A stretch of DNA of 64,000 nt from Planctomycetota bacterium (GCA_020638675.1 JACKID010000001.1:2914001-2978000), one strand, 5' to 3'. Shown: positions 1-8,556, counted from the first letter of the stretch. Numbers and translations: made by a program. Notes: generated by a model from the sequence alone, not told the origin.

Positions 1-1
1 T

Positions 2-2011
2 GCCTCGCTCGTGGCACATGACCTTCAGATCAACTCCCCCACACAGGCACAGAACCCCGCCACAGGCGCGTGGCAACCGCTGCTGTACCCTCAGGCCGTC
101 CACAGCTGGCAAGTCAAGCTGGACAACACATCGACCCATGACGTGACTGTCAACAGCGTCGAGGGCACCAGCCTGCTGGAGGTGTTTGCCACAAGCGCAC
201 CCGATTTCATCATGGCCAGCGCTGACTGCTGGCACGACTGGGGTGACTGGATTCTGCCGCAGCCCGTCACGGTACCCGCAGGCGCGACCAACTACGCCGT
301 CACCGGCGAGTTCCACTTCCATGGTGTGCTCCCGCAGTACTGGCTGGCGCAGGGCTTCCACGCGGTGCTCTATCTGCAGGGCGTGCAAAGCGGAACCAAC
401 GAACTGGTTGAGTTGTCCGCGCAGCAAACCTACCTCGCGAACAACTCTCCCCTGCCCGGCGTGTACGTCTACGAGTACCAGGTCGGTGGCACGCAGGTCC
501 TGAACGGGGCAAGCGCACCCACCGGCAGCGACCGCAACTTCAACAGCGTGTCCGTGGGAAGCTGGTCGGCGTGGTCGAACATCATCATCGAGAACTCTGC
601 CTCAACCCAGATGTCGGTTGGCACGCCGACGCTGACCGGCGCGGACGCCGGCGACTTCGAGCTGTATCTGCCGACGCCGACACAGAGCAGCCCGGGTTTC
701 GCCAACACCATCCCGGGCGGCGACTGGGTCTGGTTTTCAGTCAGGTTCCGCCCGGGATCGGGTGGCCAGAAAACTGCCACGGTCCAGTTCACGCACACCG
801 CAGCCAACACATCGAGTCCCTTCGTTTTCGAGGTCACCGGCTTCGGCTCGGCGAACGCCCCGATCATCGAGGTGCGCGAAACCAATGCCACGGGCGGGAC
901 GATTCCCAACGGCGGGCCGGCCACGGGCATTCGCGACTTTGGCCAGGTCGACATCGCCGCCGGCCCAACCGCCTCGCACACGGTGTACGTGGCTAACGTC
1001 GGCACCCAACTGTTGACGCTGGGTGTACCGGCACTGACCGGCGCCGACGCCGCGGATTTCAGCCTGAACACGTCAGGCATGCCGGCCGCGCTCGCGCCCG
1101 GCGCATCGGCGACTTTCACTTTCAGCTTTGACCCGACCACAACCGGCATCAAGACAGCGGCGATCACGATCGCCCACAACGACCCGGGCACTGCGAATCC
1201 GTTCACGGTCCTGCTGGTCGGAGAGGGCATCATCGCGGCGCCGTTGATCAGCGTCGCAACCTCAAGCACCCTCATTCAGCCGGGCTCAAGCGCGGGCCCC
1301 GACCGGCAGTTCGGCGTGATCGGCGTCAACGCGGGCGCGGCGGCACCGATCCGGATCTACCTGACCAACAACGGGTGGACCGACCTGGTGCTGTCCATGC
1401 CCACTGTCGCGGCGGGCAATACGGCGGACTTCACGCTCGACACCAGCAGCTTCAACATGGTGCTCGGCTATCAGGCTTCCACGTGGTTCGAGATCGTGTT
1501 CGACCCGACCGCCAAGGGCCTGAAGTCGGGCTGGATCAGCTTCACGCATAACGACACCACGGTGGCGAGCCCGTTCGACTTTGAGGTCAAGGGCTACGGC
1601 GACGACCCGAACGGTGTAATCATCACGACGACCCAACTCACGCCGGCGCAGATTGACCAGCCGTATGCAACGCAACTCGGCGCGGCGCAGGGCACAAGCC
1701 CGTATTCGTGGACGCTCACGGGCGGGAGCCTGCCCCCGGGCCTGTCACTCGACGCAGGTGGCAGCATCACCGGCACTCCCACCGGGATACACGGCACGAC
1801 GCAGTTCGAGGTGATGGTCACGGACGCTACGGGCGGCACGGAAGTCCGCACCGTCCAACTGATCCTGCAGCCGCCGGTTGGCTACGTCGAGAAGTCGCAG
1901 GGCAAGGCGGGTGGAGGCTGCATCGCGGACGCGGACGGCGTCTCGCTACTCTGGCTGCTTGCACTGCTCCCGGCATTGTGGTTCGCCCGCATCCGACACC
2001 GCAGGGCCTGA
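2..2011 (+). CDS. ASH/choice-of-anchor-D repeat protein with C-terminal sorting signal (5' truncated)
   Basis: The frame is open to the left window edge and there is no signal peptide after the first possible start (GTG at 11), so the true start lies upstream. From about residue 170 there are three copies of a roughly 130-residue beta-sandwich unit, each carrying an LTGADAxDF-like or equivalent segment and an FDPT or FRPG turn. This is the pattern of the ASH/choice-of-anchor-D domain. Residues about 540-620 form an Ig-like module with WTLTGGSLPPGLSL, typical of He_PIG domains. The tail is GGGC, a hydrophobic stretch rich in Leu and Ala, then RIRHRR, which resembles Synerg-CTERM/MYXO-CTERM type sorting signals. 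The protein is probably exported and then anchored or processed at this tail. Its ligand is unknown. Confidence 0.8.
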   Translation, partial: ASLVAHDLQINSPTQAQNPATGAWQPLLYPQAVHSWQVKLDNTSTHDVTVNSVEGTSLLEVFATSAPDFIMASADCWHDWGDWILPQPVTVPAGATNYAVTGEFHFHGVLPQYWLAQGFHAVLYLQGVQSGTNELVELSAQQTYLANNSPLPGVYVYEYQVGGTQVLNGASAPTGSDRNFNSVSVGSWSAWSNIIIENSASTQMSVGTPTLTGADAGDFELYLPTPTQSSPGFANTIPGGDWVWFSVRFRPGSGGQKTATVQFTHTAANTSSPFVFEVTGFGSANAPIIEVRETNATGGTIPNGGPATGIRDFGQVDIAAGPTASHTVYVANVGTQLLTLGVPALTGADAADFSLNTSGMPAALAPGASATFTFSFDPTTTGIKTAAITIAHNDPGTANPFTVLLVGEGIIAAPLISVATSSTLIQPGSSAGPDRQFGVIGVNAGAAAPIRIYLTNNGWTDLVLSMPTVAAGNTADFTLDTSSFNMVLGYQASTWFEIVFDPTAKGLKSGWISFTHNDTTVASPFDFEVKGYGDDPNGVIITTTQLTPAQIDQPYATQLGAAQGTSPYSWTLTGGSLPPGLSLDAGGSITGTPTGIHGTTQFEVMVTDATGGTEVRTVQLILQPPVGYVEKSQGKAGGGCIADADGVSLLWLLALLPALWFARIRHRRA

Positions 2012-2020
2012 GCAGAATCG

Positions 2021-2047
2021 AACCGGGGCGAATCACTCGCCCCGGTT
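2021..2047. terminator. Intrinsic terminator-like hairpin
   Basis: An 11-bp perfect stem (AACCGGGGCGA) with a 5-nt loop lies 10 bp after the stop of the ASH-repeat protein and is followed by TGCGTTTGA. It also covers the stop codon of the convergent small membrane protein, so it may serve both genes. Confidence 0.7.
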
Positions 2048-2326
2048 TGCGTTTGATTGCGTGTCGTGGATCAGACTGAGCAGGCGGGTTTCGCGTTTGT
2101 CGCGGCGCTCGCGGGCTTCGGCCTTTTGCTCCGGCGTGATGGGCTTCGCCTCGGGTGGTTTGCTGTCCGGGGGCGGGCCTGCGTTCGGGTCGGGGAAGAG
2201 TGGCGTAAAGAGCGTACCCACTTCCAGCTTCTCGGTGTCACTGAACCAGAACGCGATCATGATCATCGCGACGGCGACAAGCCCACCGACGAGCAAAACC
2301 AATATGATCCAGCCCCAGGAATCCAT
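2033..2326 (-). CDS. Small single-pass membrane protein
   Basis: This 97-residue protein has one N-terminal membrane helix (about residues 5-28, rich in Leu, Val, Ile and Met). A proline-rich stretch follows, and then a charged tail with many Arg, Lys and Glu. No family is recognised. It sits downstream of the KamA-family gene on the same strand, but a hairpin with a T-rich tail separates them, so it may have its own transcript. Codon usage matches its neighbours. The start is the ATG giving MDSWGW. Confidence 0.6.
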   Translation of the reverse strand: MDSWGWIILVLLVGGLVAVAMIMIAFWFSDTEKLEVGTLFTPLFPDPNAGPPPDSKPPEAKPITPEQKAEARERRDKRETRLLSLIHDTQSNANRGE

Positions 2327-2360
2327 GCATCAAGCGTACCACCGGGCCGCAGGCTCACTG

Positions 2361-2391
2361 AAATGAAAACCGGCGGCCCTTGTGCCGCCGG
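2361..2391 (-). terminator. Intrinsic terminator of the KamA-family gene
   Basis: On the minus strand, the stem CCGGCGGC/GCCGCCGG with a 6-nt loop is followed by TTTTCATTT, directly after the stop of the radical SAM gene. Confidence 0.75.
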
Positions 2392-2399
2392 CTGGTTTG

Positions 2400-3827
2400 C
2401 TACTCAGGTTTCTTGCGCTCGTGTTCGTGGTCGGGCTCGACCGGGTCCATGCGCCAGGTTTCTTCCAGTGCATCCACCTCGGTGGGCAGCCAGACGCGGC
2501 CTTCGCCCGCCGCGCGGATGTCGCGCATACCCTCGGCAAAGAAGAACTCCTTCTCGCCGAACGCGGGCTTGAGCTGGTCCATCCACGTGGCGCGCTGGTC
2601 GTACCTGGCGAAAAACACCTGGTTCACCCACGCCGGGTCACGCCCCTGAAGCATCTTCAGCACAAAGGCCTTCTCGCCGTTCACCTCGGCGATGCCGTCG
2701 ATCAGCACCTTGCCGGGCGTGCAGCTCATGCTTGGGCCGCGCACAGTGCGCGCCAGACCGGTCACCTGCCTGTACGCCTCGGTGAAGATCATGTACGCGC
2801 GCCACAGCGGCACCTCGAAGTAGCCGCGGGCGCCGGTGTCGCGCTCGATGAACATGTAGTACGGGATGGCACCCAGGCTCACCTGCTGGCGCCACATCTG
2901 CGCCCAGTTGTCGGCGTTGTCGTTCACGTGGCGGATCAGCGGCGCCTGTGTGCGCACGGTCGCGCCCGCGCTGATCAGGCGTTTGATCGCAAGCTGCGCG
3001 ACGTCGGTCTGCAACTCACGCAGCACGCTGAAGTGGGCCATGATCGCGGCCTCTTTGCCGGCCGCCCGGATCTCGCCTATCAGGCGCATCAGGTCGTCGG
3101 CGTCTTCACCCTGTGTGAAGCGATACGGCCAGTACGCCGGCGCCTTGGTCCCGAAGCGAATGCTGGTTACGTGCTCGAGCCCCGGCTCTTTCAGCAGCGG
3201 CTCAATGTACTGGCGCAGTAGCGCCGTGCGCATGATCATCGGGTCGCCGCCCGTGATCAGCACGCTGGTGACTTCCTTGTGCGCGCGCAGGTACTCGACC
3301 AGGTGCGAGGCTTCCTTGCTCGCGAACTTCATGTCGTCCAGCCCCACAAACTGCGGCCAGCGGAAACAGTAGGTGCAGTACGCGTGGCAGGTCTGGCCCG
3401 CCATTGGAAAGAACAGCACGGTTTCGCGGTACTTGTGCTGCATGCCGGGAACGGGCTCGCCGTTCTCATGCGGCACGTTCAGCGACTTCTGCCCGGCCGG
3501 GTGCGGGTTGAGGCTGTACTGGATGCGCTTGATCTCAGGCGCGAGCTCGGCCTGTGTGGCGTTTCGCAGCAGCATGCCGCGTATCGTCTCGAAGTCTTCG
3601 GACTTGAGCATGCCGGCCTGCGGGAATGTGAGTTGGAACATGGGGTCGTCGGGGACGTTGTCCCAGTCGATCAGCTCGTCGACGACGTAGTTGTTGACAC
3701 GAAACGGCAGCACGTGTGCGACGGTTTTCATCGCGAGGCGCTGCTCCTCGCTCAGGCGTTGCATTTGGGGCAACTTGTCGAGGTTCTGGCGTGTGAAAAC
3801 CTGGAACTTGCGCTCGGGTATGTTCAT
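2400..3827 (-). CDS. KamA-family radical SAM protein (lysine 2,3-aminomutase-like)
   Basis: Radical SAM enzyme of the lysine 2,3-aminomutase family. Family members use a 4Fe-4S cluster, SAM and PLP to shift an amino group between adjacent carbons. The cluster motif CHAYCTYC fits CxxxCxxC, and LITGGDPM matches the SAM-binding glycine motif that follows in this family. The 475 residues slightly exceed classical aminomutases (about 420). The start is the ATG at 3827, because AGAGGA lies about 8 nt upstream; the in-frame extension further upstream looks non-coding. The C-terminal GPSMSCTPGK region differs from classical KamA, so the substrate may not be free lysine. A terminator follows at 2361-2391. 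Confidence 0.88.
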   Translation of the reverse strand: MNIPERKFQVFTRQNLDKLPQMQRLSEEQRLAMKTVAHVLPFRVNNYVVDELIDWDNVPDDPMFQLTFPQAGMLKSEDFETIRGMLLRNATQAELAPEIKRIQYSLNPHPAGQKSLNVPHENGEPVPGMQHKYRETVLFFPMAGQTCHAYCTYCFRWPQFVGLDDMKFASKEASHLVEYLRAHKEVTSVLITGGDPMIMRTALLRQYIEPLLKEPGLEHVTSIRFGTKAPAYWPYRFTQGEDADDLMRLIGEIRAAGKEAAIMAHFSVLRELQTDVAQLAIKRLISAGATVRTQAPLIRHVNDNADNWAQMWRQQVSLGAIPYYMFIERDTGARGYFEVPLWRAYMIFTEAYRQVTGLARTVRGPSMSCTPGKVLIDGIAEVNGEKAFVLKMLQGRDPAWVNQVFFARYDQRATWMDQLKPAFGEKEFFFAEGMRDIRAAGEGRVWLPTEVDALEETWRMDPVEPDHEHERKKPE

Positions 3828-4138
3828 AGGCGTTCCTCTCTGGGCGCGAAATGTCGCGCCGTGACGGGTGACGGCCGGGAAAATCAAGCGCCAAAGCAGG
3901 CAGGGGCGAGGCCCCAACCCGACCGTAAATCAGTTGTACGGGTGGTTGCTGACAGTAGTGCATCACGCAGCAACCGGTACTTCCGCGCCGCAGTGTGCGG
4001 CCTTATTTGCAGCCGCTTAAGGATATAAAGGCGGCGCATCGGAAGTCAAGCCGAATCGCTCAACTTTCGCCGATACAACGCCTTACAACGGGCTTTGCAG
4101 GCTCGACGGCGGGCTGATGTTGACGCGTCAATACTTTG
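3828..4138. other. Intergenic region upstream of the KamA-family gene
   Basis: This 311-bp gap lies between two minus-strand genes. It must hold the promoter of the radical SAM gene, but I see no convincing -35/-10 pair. The one clear signal is a perfect 12-bp palindrome at 4120-4131, listed separately. No RNA gene or coding region is apparent. Confidence 0.5.
4120..4131. repeat. TTGACnnGTCAA palindrome, copy 1
   Basis: The sequence is TTGACGCGTCAA, a perfect palindrome. It is the only intergenic member of the five-copy set in this window. Confidence 0.7.
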
Positions 4139-5092
4139 TTACTTCTTGATCGCGCCTTCGACCGGAGTGCCGCGGAAGCTGCGCGGGACCACCGGGAAAT
4201 CCTTCGTCAGGAAGTACGCGTAGGTGCCGTCCGGGAACTCGGGCGTCTTCACGAACTTGCCGTTGCATTCGTCCAGATCGCCGTGGTCTTTGGCGTACTC
4301 GTAGTCGGCCAGGAACGTCCCGTCGTACTCACCGCCGGGCTCGCCTTTGCCGGCCGGGCGCTTGCCCTTCTTCAACCGGTAGCTCGACTTGAATTCCTGC
4401 ACGCCGTCTTCGCCGTTGCCGTAGAGCGCGTAGATCGGGAAGCCATCCAGCGCGTAGCCCACCAGCGGCGAGTGCTTGCCCTTGGTGAACTCGAGGTTCT
4501 TCAGCAGCCCATCCGGCAGACCGTGGTAGTGATAGAGCCCGTTGGGCTGCACGTGCGCGTGGTTTTCATCCAGCCCCAGCGCGATCGCCCCGCCGAGCGC
4601 ATCGTACTGCCAGCCGGAGTCGCGTTCGCCCATGTACCACTCGGCCGCCTGCGGGTCGAAGATCACGCCGTTGGTGCCGACGCCGAACGTGCCCAGATCG
4701 AACGGTGTAGCCTTGTCGTTCTGCTTGGGATCGAGCGGCAGCTTCCAGGTGATGTCCTGCTCGCTGATGCTGTTGGGATTGTCCTTGTTGGGAAAGCGCC
4801 CGACCTTGTGGTCGGGGATGCTGTTGCAGGTGATGACGCGCTGCTTGCCCTTCACCTCGATCTTCACCGCGTTCTTGAACCGGGCCTCCTGGTCGGCTTT
4901 CAGCAGCTCAAGCTTGCCCTTACTGTTTTCCGTGTGCTTGCGCGCAGGCGGCGGCCCCTTGCCCGGCGGCGGGCGGTGCTGCACTTCATGCGTCTGCCCG
5001 TCGGCATCCGGCAGCGGCTTGGAATCAATGTCGCCCCGCATGTTCGGCTGGCAGCCCGCCATCAGCAACGCCAGAACAATCAGCTTCTTCAT
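4139..5092 (-). CDS. YHYH-domain lipoprotein
   Basis: An exported lipoprotein: the N-terminus MKKLIVLALLMAGC ends in a lipobox Cys. A Pro/Lys-rich linker (about residues 25-65) leads into a domain containing the YHYHG motif that defines the YHYH family, followed by HSPLVGYALDGFPIYALYG, typical of that family. The function of the family is not established. The start chosen is the ATG at 5092, since GGAGG lies 5 nt upstream; an in-frame GTG just before it is too close to the ribosome site. The gene is divergent from the SPFH gene and 290 bp upstream of the radical SAM gene. Confidence 0.82.
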   Translation of the reverse strand: MKKLIVLALLMAGCQPNMRGDIDSKPLPDADGQTHEVQHRPPPGKGPPPARKHTENSKGKLELLKADQEARFKNAVKIEVKGKQRVITCNSIPDHKVGRFPNKDNPNSISEQDITWKLPLDPKQNDKATPFDLGTFGVGTNGVIFDPQAAEWYMGERDSGWQYDALGGAIALGLDENHAHVQPNGLYHYHGLPDGLLKNLEFTKGKHSPLVGYALDGFPIYALYGNGEDGVQEFKSSYRLKKGKRPAGKGEPGGEYDGTFLADYEYAKDHGDLDECNGKFVKTPEFPDGTYAYFLTKDFPVVPRSFRGTPVEGAIKK

Positions 5093-5247
5093 CACGGCCT
5101 CCAGCTACCTCACGCACGAGGGCACGCGAATTTCACGCGCTTTCCCCGTATCGCGGGGCAGGCTTACACACGGGCGACAGCTTTGGAATGCAACGGGGCT
5201 GACCGGGATGCTACTATTCCGGCCGTCCACATTGACCAGGAGCAGAT

Positions 5248-6375
5248 ATGGGCCTTTTCCTTGAGATCATCGAGTACCAGGAAACACGCGCGGACGAAAT
5301 CAGCCACCGCATCCCTGAGCGCGGCAGCGCCGAGTTCAAGCTGGGCGGGCAGTGCATCGTGCGCGAGAACCAGGTCGCCATCTTCTGCTGCGGCGGCAAG
5401 GCCGCGGACGTGTTCCCGCCGGGCCGCCACACCATCACGACGGCCAACATCCCGGTGATCACCAAGCTGCTGTCGCTGCCCTGGGGCTTTAAATCGCCGA
5501 TCCGGACCGAGATCTACTTCGTCAACACCAAGATCTTCGCCGACCTGAAGTGGGGCACCAAAGAGCCCATCACACTGCGCGACACCGACTTCGGGCTGGT
5601 GCGCGTGCGCGGCTTCGGGCGCTTTGCCATCCGCGTGACCGAGCCGCTGGTGTTCATCAACAACCTCGTGGGCCAGGACGACAGCTTTAGAACCGACGAG
5701 ATTGAGGATTACCTTCGCGACCTGATCGTCAGCCACGTGAACGACTGGCTCGGCACCAACATGAAGTCGATCCTCGACCTGCCGGGGCATTACAAGGAAT
5801 TCAGCGAGGCGATGAAGCCGCACCTGAACGCCAGCATGGCCAAGTTCGGCATCGCGCTCGAAGAGTTTTTCATCAACAACTTCAACCTGCCCGAAAGCGT
5901 GCAGAAAGCCGTCGACAAGCGCGCGGAGATGGGCGCGCTCGGCGACGCCAGCAAGTACGCCCAGTTCCAGATGGCCGACGCCATGCGCGACATGGCCAAG
6001 AACCCGGGCACCGGCAACAGCGCCGGCATGATGATGGGCATGATGATGCCCGGCATGCTGATGAACCAGCTCAACCCGCAGCAGGCGCAGATGCTGCAGC
6101 AGCAGGGCAAGAAGGCCGAGGACTACGTGGCCTGCCCCAAGTGCCAGGGCGCCAACGAAAAGGGCGCACGCTTCTGCACCCACTGCGGCGAGGCCATGCT
6201 GGTCGAGATGCGCTGCCCGAGCTGCGGCGTCAGCATGAAGGCGGGCTCAAAGTTCTGCCCCGAGTGCGGCTTCAAGATGGGCACCAAGCCCAAGTGCAGC
6301 GAGTGCCAGCACGAAAACCTGCCCGACGCCAAGTTCTGCGTAAACTGCGGCAACAAAATGGGCGTGAAGGCATAG
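5248..6375 (+). CDS. SPFH/band-7 protein with three C-terminal zinc ribbons
   Basis: A 375-residue protein with an SPFH-like (band 7) domain over about residues 20-240, of the soluble type also annotated as virion-core-protein-like. A Met/Gln-rich linker follows (about 262-285). Three consecutive CxxC...CxxC zinc ribbons end the protein, at about 296-315, 323-345 and 350-372. There is no membrane segment, so it may assemble on membranes or as a cytoplasmic scaffold. AGGAG precedes the ATG. The zinc ribbons suggest partner or nucleic-acid binding. A strong hairpin follows the gene. The family assignment is fairly secure; the role is unknown. Confidence 0.85.
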   Translation: MGLFLEIIEYQETRADEISHRIPERGSAEFKLGGQCIVRENQVAIFCCGGKAADVFPPGRHTITTANIPVITKLLSLPWGFKSPIRTEIYFVNTKIFADLKWGTKEPITLRDTDFGLVRVRGFGRFAIRVTEPLVFINNLVGQDDSFRTDEIEDYLRDLIVSHVNDWLGTNMKSILDLPGHYKEFSEAMKPHLNASMAKFGIALEEFFINNFNLPESVQKAVDKRAEMGALGDASKYAQFQMADAMRDMAKNPGTGNSAGMMMGMMMPGMLMNQLNPQQAQMLQQQGKKAEDYVACPKCQGANEKGARFCTHCGEAMLVEMRCPSCGVSMKAGSKFCPECGFKMGTKPKCSECQHENLPDAKFCVNCGNKMGVKA

Positions 6376-6391
6376 GCTGGAGCAAACGGGC

Positions 6392-6415
6392 GCGGGCGCG
6401 AATGAACGCGCCCGC
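6392..6415. terminator. Hairpin after the SPFH gene
   Basis: Perfect 9-bp stem GCGGGCGCG/CGCGCCCGC with a 6-nt loop, 17 bp after the SPFH stop. The downstream bases are only weakly T-rich. Confidence 0.55.
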
Positions 6416-6439
6416 CCTCTTCCGCAATAGAGGTCGTGC

Positions 6440-6643
6440 TTGAGTCCTCACCAGTTCAAGGTTTCCAAGCCGTCTTATGGGTTCTCCGAACCCCGGAAGA
6501 CCACGTCAGAGGTCGGCGTTGTCACGCGGTACGGAAGCACTGTTCGGATGATATACGAGCCATCCGAGACTCTCGACGAGATCCACGCCTACGACCGCTG
6601 GCTCGCAGTTTTCGCCTGCGCCACTGTGACACGAAGGAGCTAG
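6440..6643 (+). CDS. Possible 67-residue protein, TTG start
   Basis: An open frame of 67 residues begins at a TTG with AGAGGT upstream. Composition is balanced, with segments such as TLDEIHAYDRWLAVF that look protein-like. Base composition is lower in GC than the neighbours, hinting at recent acquisition or a gene remnant. No family is recognised. It is flanked by a terminator hairpin on the left and a REP-type repeat block on the right. It may not be a real gene. Confidence 0.3.
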   Translation: MSPHQFKVSKPSYGFSEPRKTTSEVGVVTRYGSTVRMIYEPSETLDEIHAYDRWLAVFACATVTRRS

Positions 6644-6671
6644 ACCAGCCTGCGGAGCAGGCAAACAACTG

Positions 6672-6806
6672 TTAGCCCCCAGCGTAAGCTGGGGGTTCTC
6701 GTTGGTGCGGATCCAAGCCGCGGAGCGGCGACACGCCAGTTATGCCGCCGCTCCGCGGCTCAAGCACCCTTGTCTCGCGATACCCCCGGCTTGCGCCGGG
6801 GGCTGA
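6672..6806. repeat. REP-like inverted hairpin block
   Basis: Two outer hairpins in inverted orientation share the pattern AGCCCCCrGCGyAAGCyGGGGG: one at 6676-6695, the other at 6783-6802 read on the minus strand. Between them lies a 15-bp perfect inverted repeat (6716-6730 with 6746-6760, loop 15 nt). A smaller GGCGC/GCGCC hairpin follows at 6816-6828. This paired, inverted layout is typical of REP doublets moved by RAYT transposases. Confidence 0.65.
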
Positions 6807-6882
6807 CCCTGTGACGGCGCTCCGCGCCTTTACTCCCGGAAATCCGCCCGCACGGCCTGATTTGACGTGGTAGACTCGGGGT

Positions 6883-7215
6883 ATGCGCCTGCCCGTGACC
6901 CTGAAATCCCCGAAAGGCCTGCTGCCCGGCGCGGCGCTGTTGCTGATTCTGGTTGCGCTGGGCTGGACCGCACTTTGGGGCGTCCAGTTGCAGATGGCCC
7001 ACACCATCACCGGCGAGCCGCCGCGCGACATGACCTCGTTCTGGCTGACGCTTGCCACGCTCACCGTCAGCCTGCTCATGGTCGTTTTCTGGGGCAGCCG
7101 CCTCGCACGCCTGCGCGCCGCCGACGTCGTCTGCACCAAGCGCCGCCCGTTGCTGGACTCCCCCGCACAACGCGCCGCACTCAAGCACCTCATGCGCATC
7201 GAAGCGCGCCTGTAA
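6883..7215 (+). CDS. Small membrane protein with two predicted helices
   Basis: A 110-residue protein with two hydrophobic segments, at about residues 13-35 (LLPGAALLLILVALGWTALW) and 50-70. The tail is short, basic and Leu/Arg-rich. No family is recognised. A TAGACT box sits 6 bp before the ATG and GGGGT just upstream of it, so the start is plausible but the leader would be very short. It follows the REP block and has no clear operon partner. Confidence 0.55.
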   Translation: MRLPVTLKSPKGLLPGAALLLILVALGWTALWGVQLQMAHTITGEPPRDMTSFWLTLATLTVSLLMVVFWGSRLARLRAADVVCTKRRPLLDSPAQRAALKHLMRIEARL

Positions 7216-7482
7216 TGGCGGTCCCGAGTCCAGATCAATGGCCCTACTCCTGGTCCCAAGCGAAGCCGCCCGGGCCGATGCTGGGTTCGTTGTTGCGCAG
7301 CAAGCTGGTGCACAGCGTGGGAGTTGACCTTGCGCCAAGCTCGACCACCCAAATCCACGCCGACGAAAAGGCATACGAACGCTGGATTATAGTAATGTCG
7401 ATGATCCCGGCCCGCGGGCATGCCAACGGCTAGCTGACCCCTCCGCATTGACCATTCCCCCATCACCACCGATCATCCAGCC
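7216..7482 (+). other. Intergenic region before the MCE-like gene
   Basis: A 267-bp gap between two plus-strand genes. I see no hairpin terminator, RNA gene or convincing short gene in it. Confidence 0.4.
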
Positions 7483-8457
7483 ATGCGCGGAGTTCGCATA
7501 GCCATTGGTGCTGTCTTGCTGGTCGTCGTTGCGACGGTTGTGCTGGCCGGTGTGTGGGTACTGCGCCAGGCCGGTGGCGGCGGGTTGCAGGTGCGCGTGG
7601 AGTTCAGCGACACCAAGGCGCTTTCCGCCGACGACGACGTGATCTACGGCGACGGCATCGTGGGGCGTGTCGAGAGCATCGACAACGGCGTGGTCACCGC
7701 GCGCATCGCGGCCGACCATGCCAAGCTGGTGCGCGAGAACAGCCGGTTCTGGATCCAGTCGCACGTGGGCTCCAGCATCCTGCTGTTTGACACGCCCAAG
7801 CAGGGCGGCGCGACCGTCAAACCGGGCCACAACTTCCGCGGGCTCGCCGAGCGGCCTGAGCCGGACCCGGAGTCCCTGCCGCCCGCCACCCGCCGCAAGC
7901 TGAGCGCGCGCCCGAGCTGGCTGGTCGAGGTGCGCGCGAACCTCGAGCTCAAGGCCGGCGGCGACCTGACCGAGCCGCAGTACCGCAAGGTGACCGGCGT
8001 GATCGCGGGCGTGCGCGACAAGGGCGGGCTGGTCGTCATCGCCCCAAGCTGGGCGGTCGAGTACAGTGGCGAGCTTGCCGCCGAGACCTATCGCGTCGAG
8101 CTGGTCGGCGGCGCGACGCTGGTCGCCGAGATCATCTCCGTGCGCCTGCCGTTCGTCGTGCTGCTGGTGCCTGAATCCGACTACACCGGCAACCCCGCGC
8201 CGTTCTGGCCCGAGGGGCTGGCGGACGGGCAGGGCCTGCTGCTGACGGACGTGCAGGGCAACGCCTACACGGCCCTGCACACGGGCGGCGAAGTCGAGCT
8301 GCGCGCAAGCACCGAGATCGGGCTGGTCGCGCTGGTGGAAGGCACGAACGTGGCCGGGTTCACCCTGCCGGCCGTCGGGCAGACGCGCGGCGTCCGCTGG
8401 GTCGCCTTGAACGGTGCGGGCGATGCAATCGCCGAGGCCAAGGAGAAGTTGAAGTAG
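7483..8457 (+). CDS. MCE/MlaD-like membrane-anchored protein
   Basis: A 324-residue protein with one N-terminal membrane helix (about residues 6-27), followed by an MCE-like beta domain. VRVEFSDTKALSADDDVIY then GIVGRVESI matches the GLxxGxxVxxxGxxVGxV style of MlaD/MCE proteins, although the first glycine is replaced. Known MCE proteins carry lipids between membranes with an ABC transporter. No transporter is adjacent here, but a fused Mla-like ATPase/permease lies at 28682-30334. A second beta-rich half of unknown type follows. The stop is directly followed by a REP pair. Confidence 0.65.
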   Translation: MRGVRIAIGAVLLVVVATVVLAGVWVLRQAGGGGLQVRVEFSDTKALSADDDVIYGDGIVGRVESIDNGVVTARIAADHAKLVRENSRFWIQSHVGSSILLFDTPKQGGATVKPGHNFRGLAERPEPDPESLPPATRRKLSARPSWLVEVRANLELKAGGDLTEPQYRKVTGVIAGVRDKGGLVVIAPSWAVEYSGELAAETYRVELVGGATLVAEIISVRLPFVVLLVPESDYTGNPAPFWPEGLADGQGLLLTDVQGNAYTALHTGGEVELRASTEIGLVALVEGTNVAGFTLPAVGQTRGVRWVALNGAGDAIAEAKEKLK

Positions 8458-8458
8458 T

Positions 8459-8556
8459 AGTGGCACAGGCAATCCTGCCTGTGGTCGCGGGGAAGTTGCC
8501 GCGACGAGCCGGGCTTCGCTTCGCTCAGCCCCTCAGGCAAGATTGCCTGAGCCACT
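8459..8556. repeat. REP doublet (98 bp) with GTGG-tagged inverted hairpins
   Basis: Left unit 8459-8483: AGTGGC leads into the hairpin CACAGGCA/TGCCTGTG with loop ATCC. Right unit 8532-8556 is the inverted copy: CTCAGGCA/TGCCTGAG followed by the complement of AGTGGC. The two differ by a covarying base pair in the stem. Smaller hairpins (GTCGCG/CGCGAC) lie between. The GTRG tetranucleotide 5' of a hairpin is the hallmark of REPs recognised by RAYT enzymes. Confidence 0.75.

Noticed and set aside
4136..5458. A 440-residue plus-strand open frame
   Set aside because: It is antisense to the YHYH gene and runs over the SPFH gene start; the composition is that of a shadow frame in GC-rich DNA.
7244..7426. 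A 60-residue minus-strand frame in the gap before the MCE-like gene
   Set aside because: No ribosome site, no conserved feature, and atypical composition.
6672..7469. A 265-residue minus-strand frame over the REP block and the small membrane protein
   Set aside because: Arg/Gly/Ala-rich shadow sequence with no family signature; REP hairpins explain the region.
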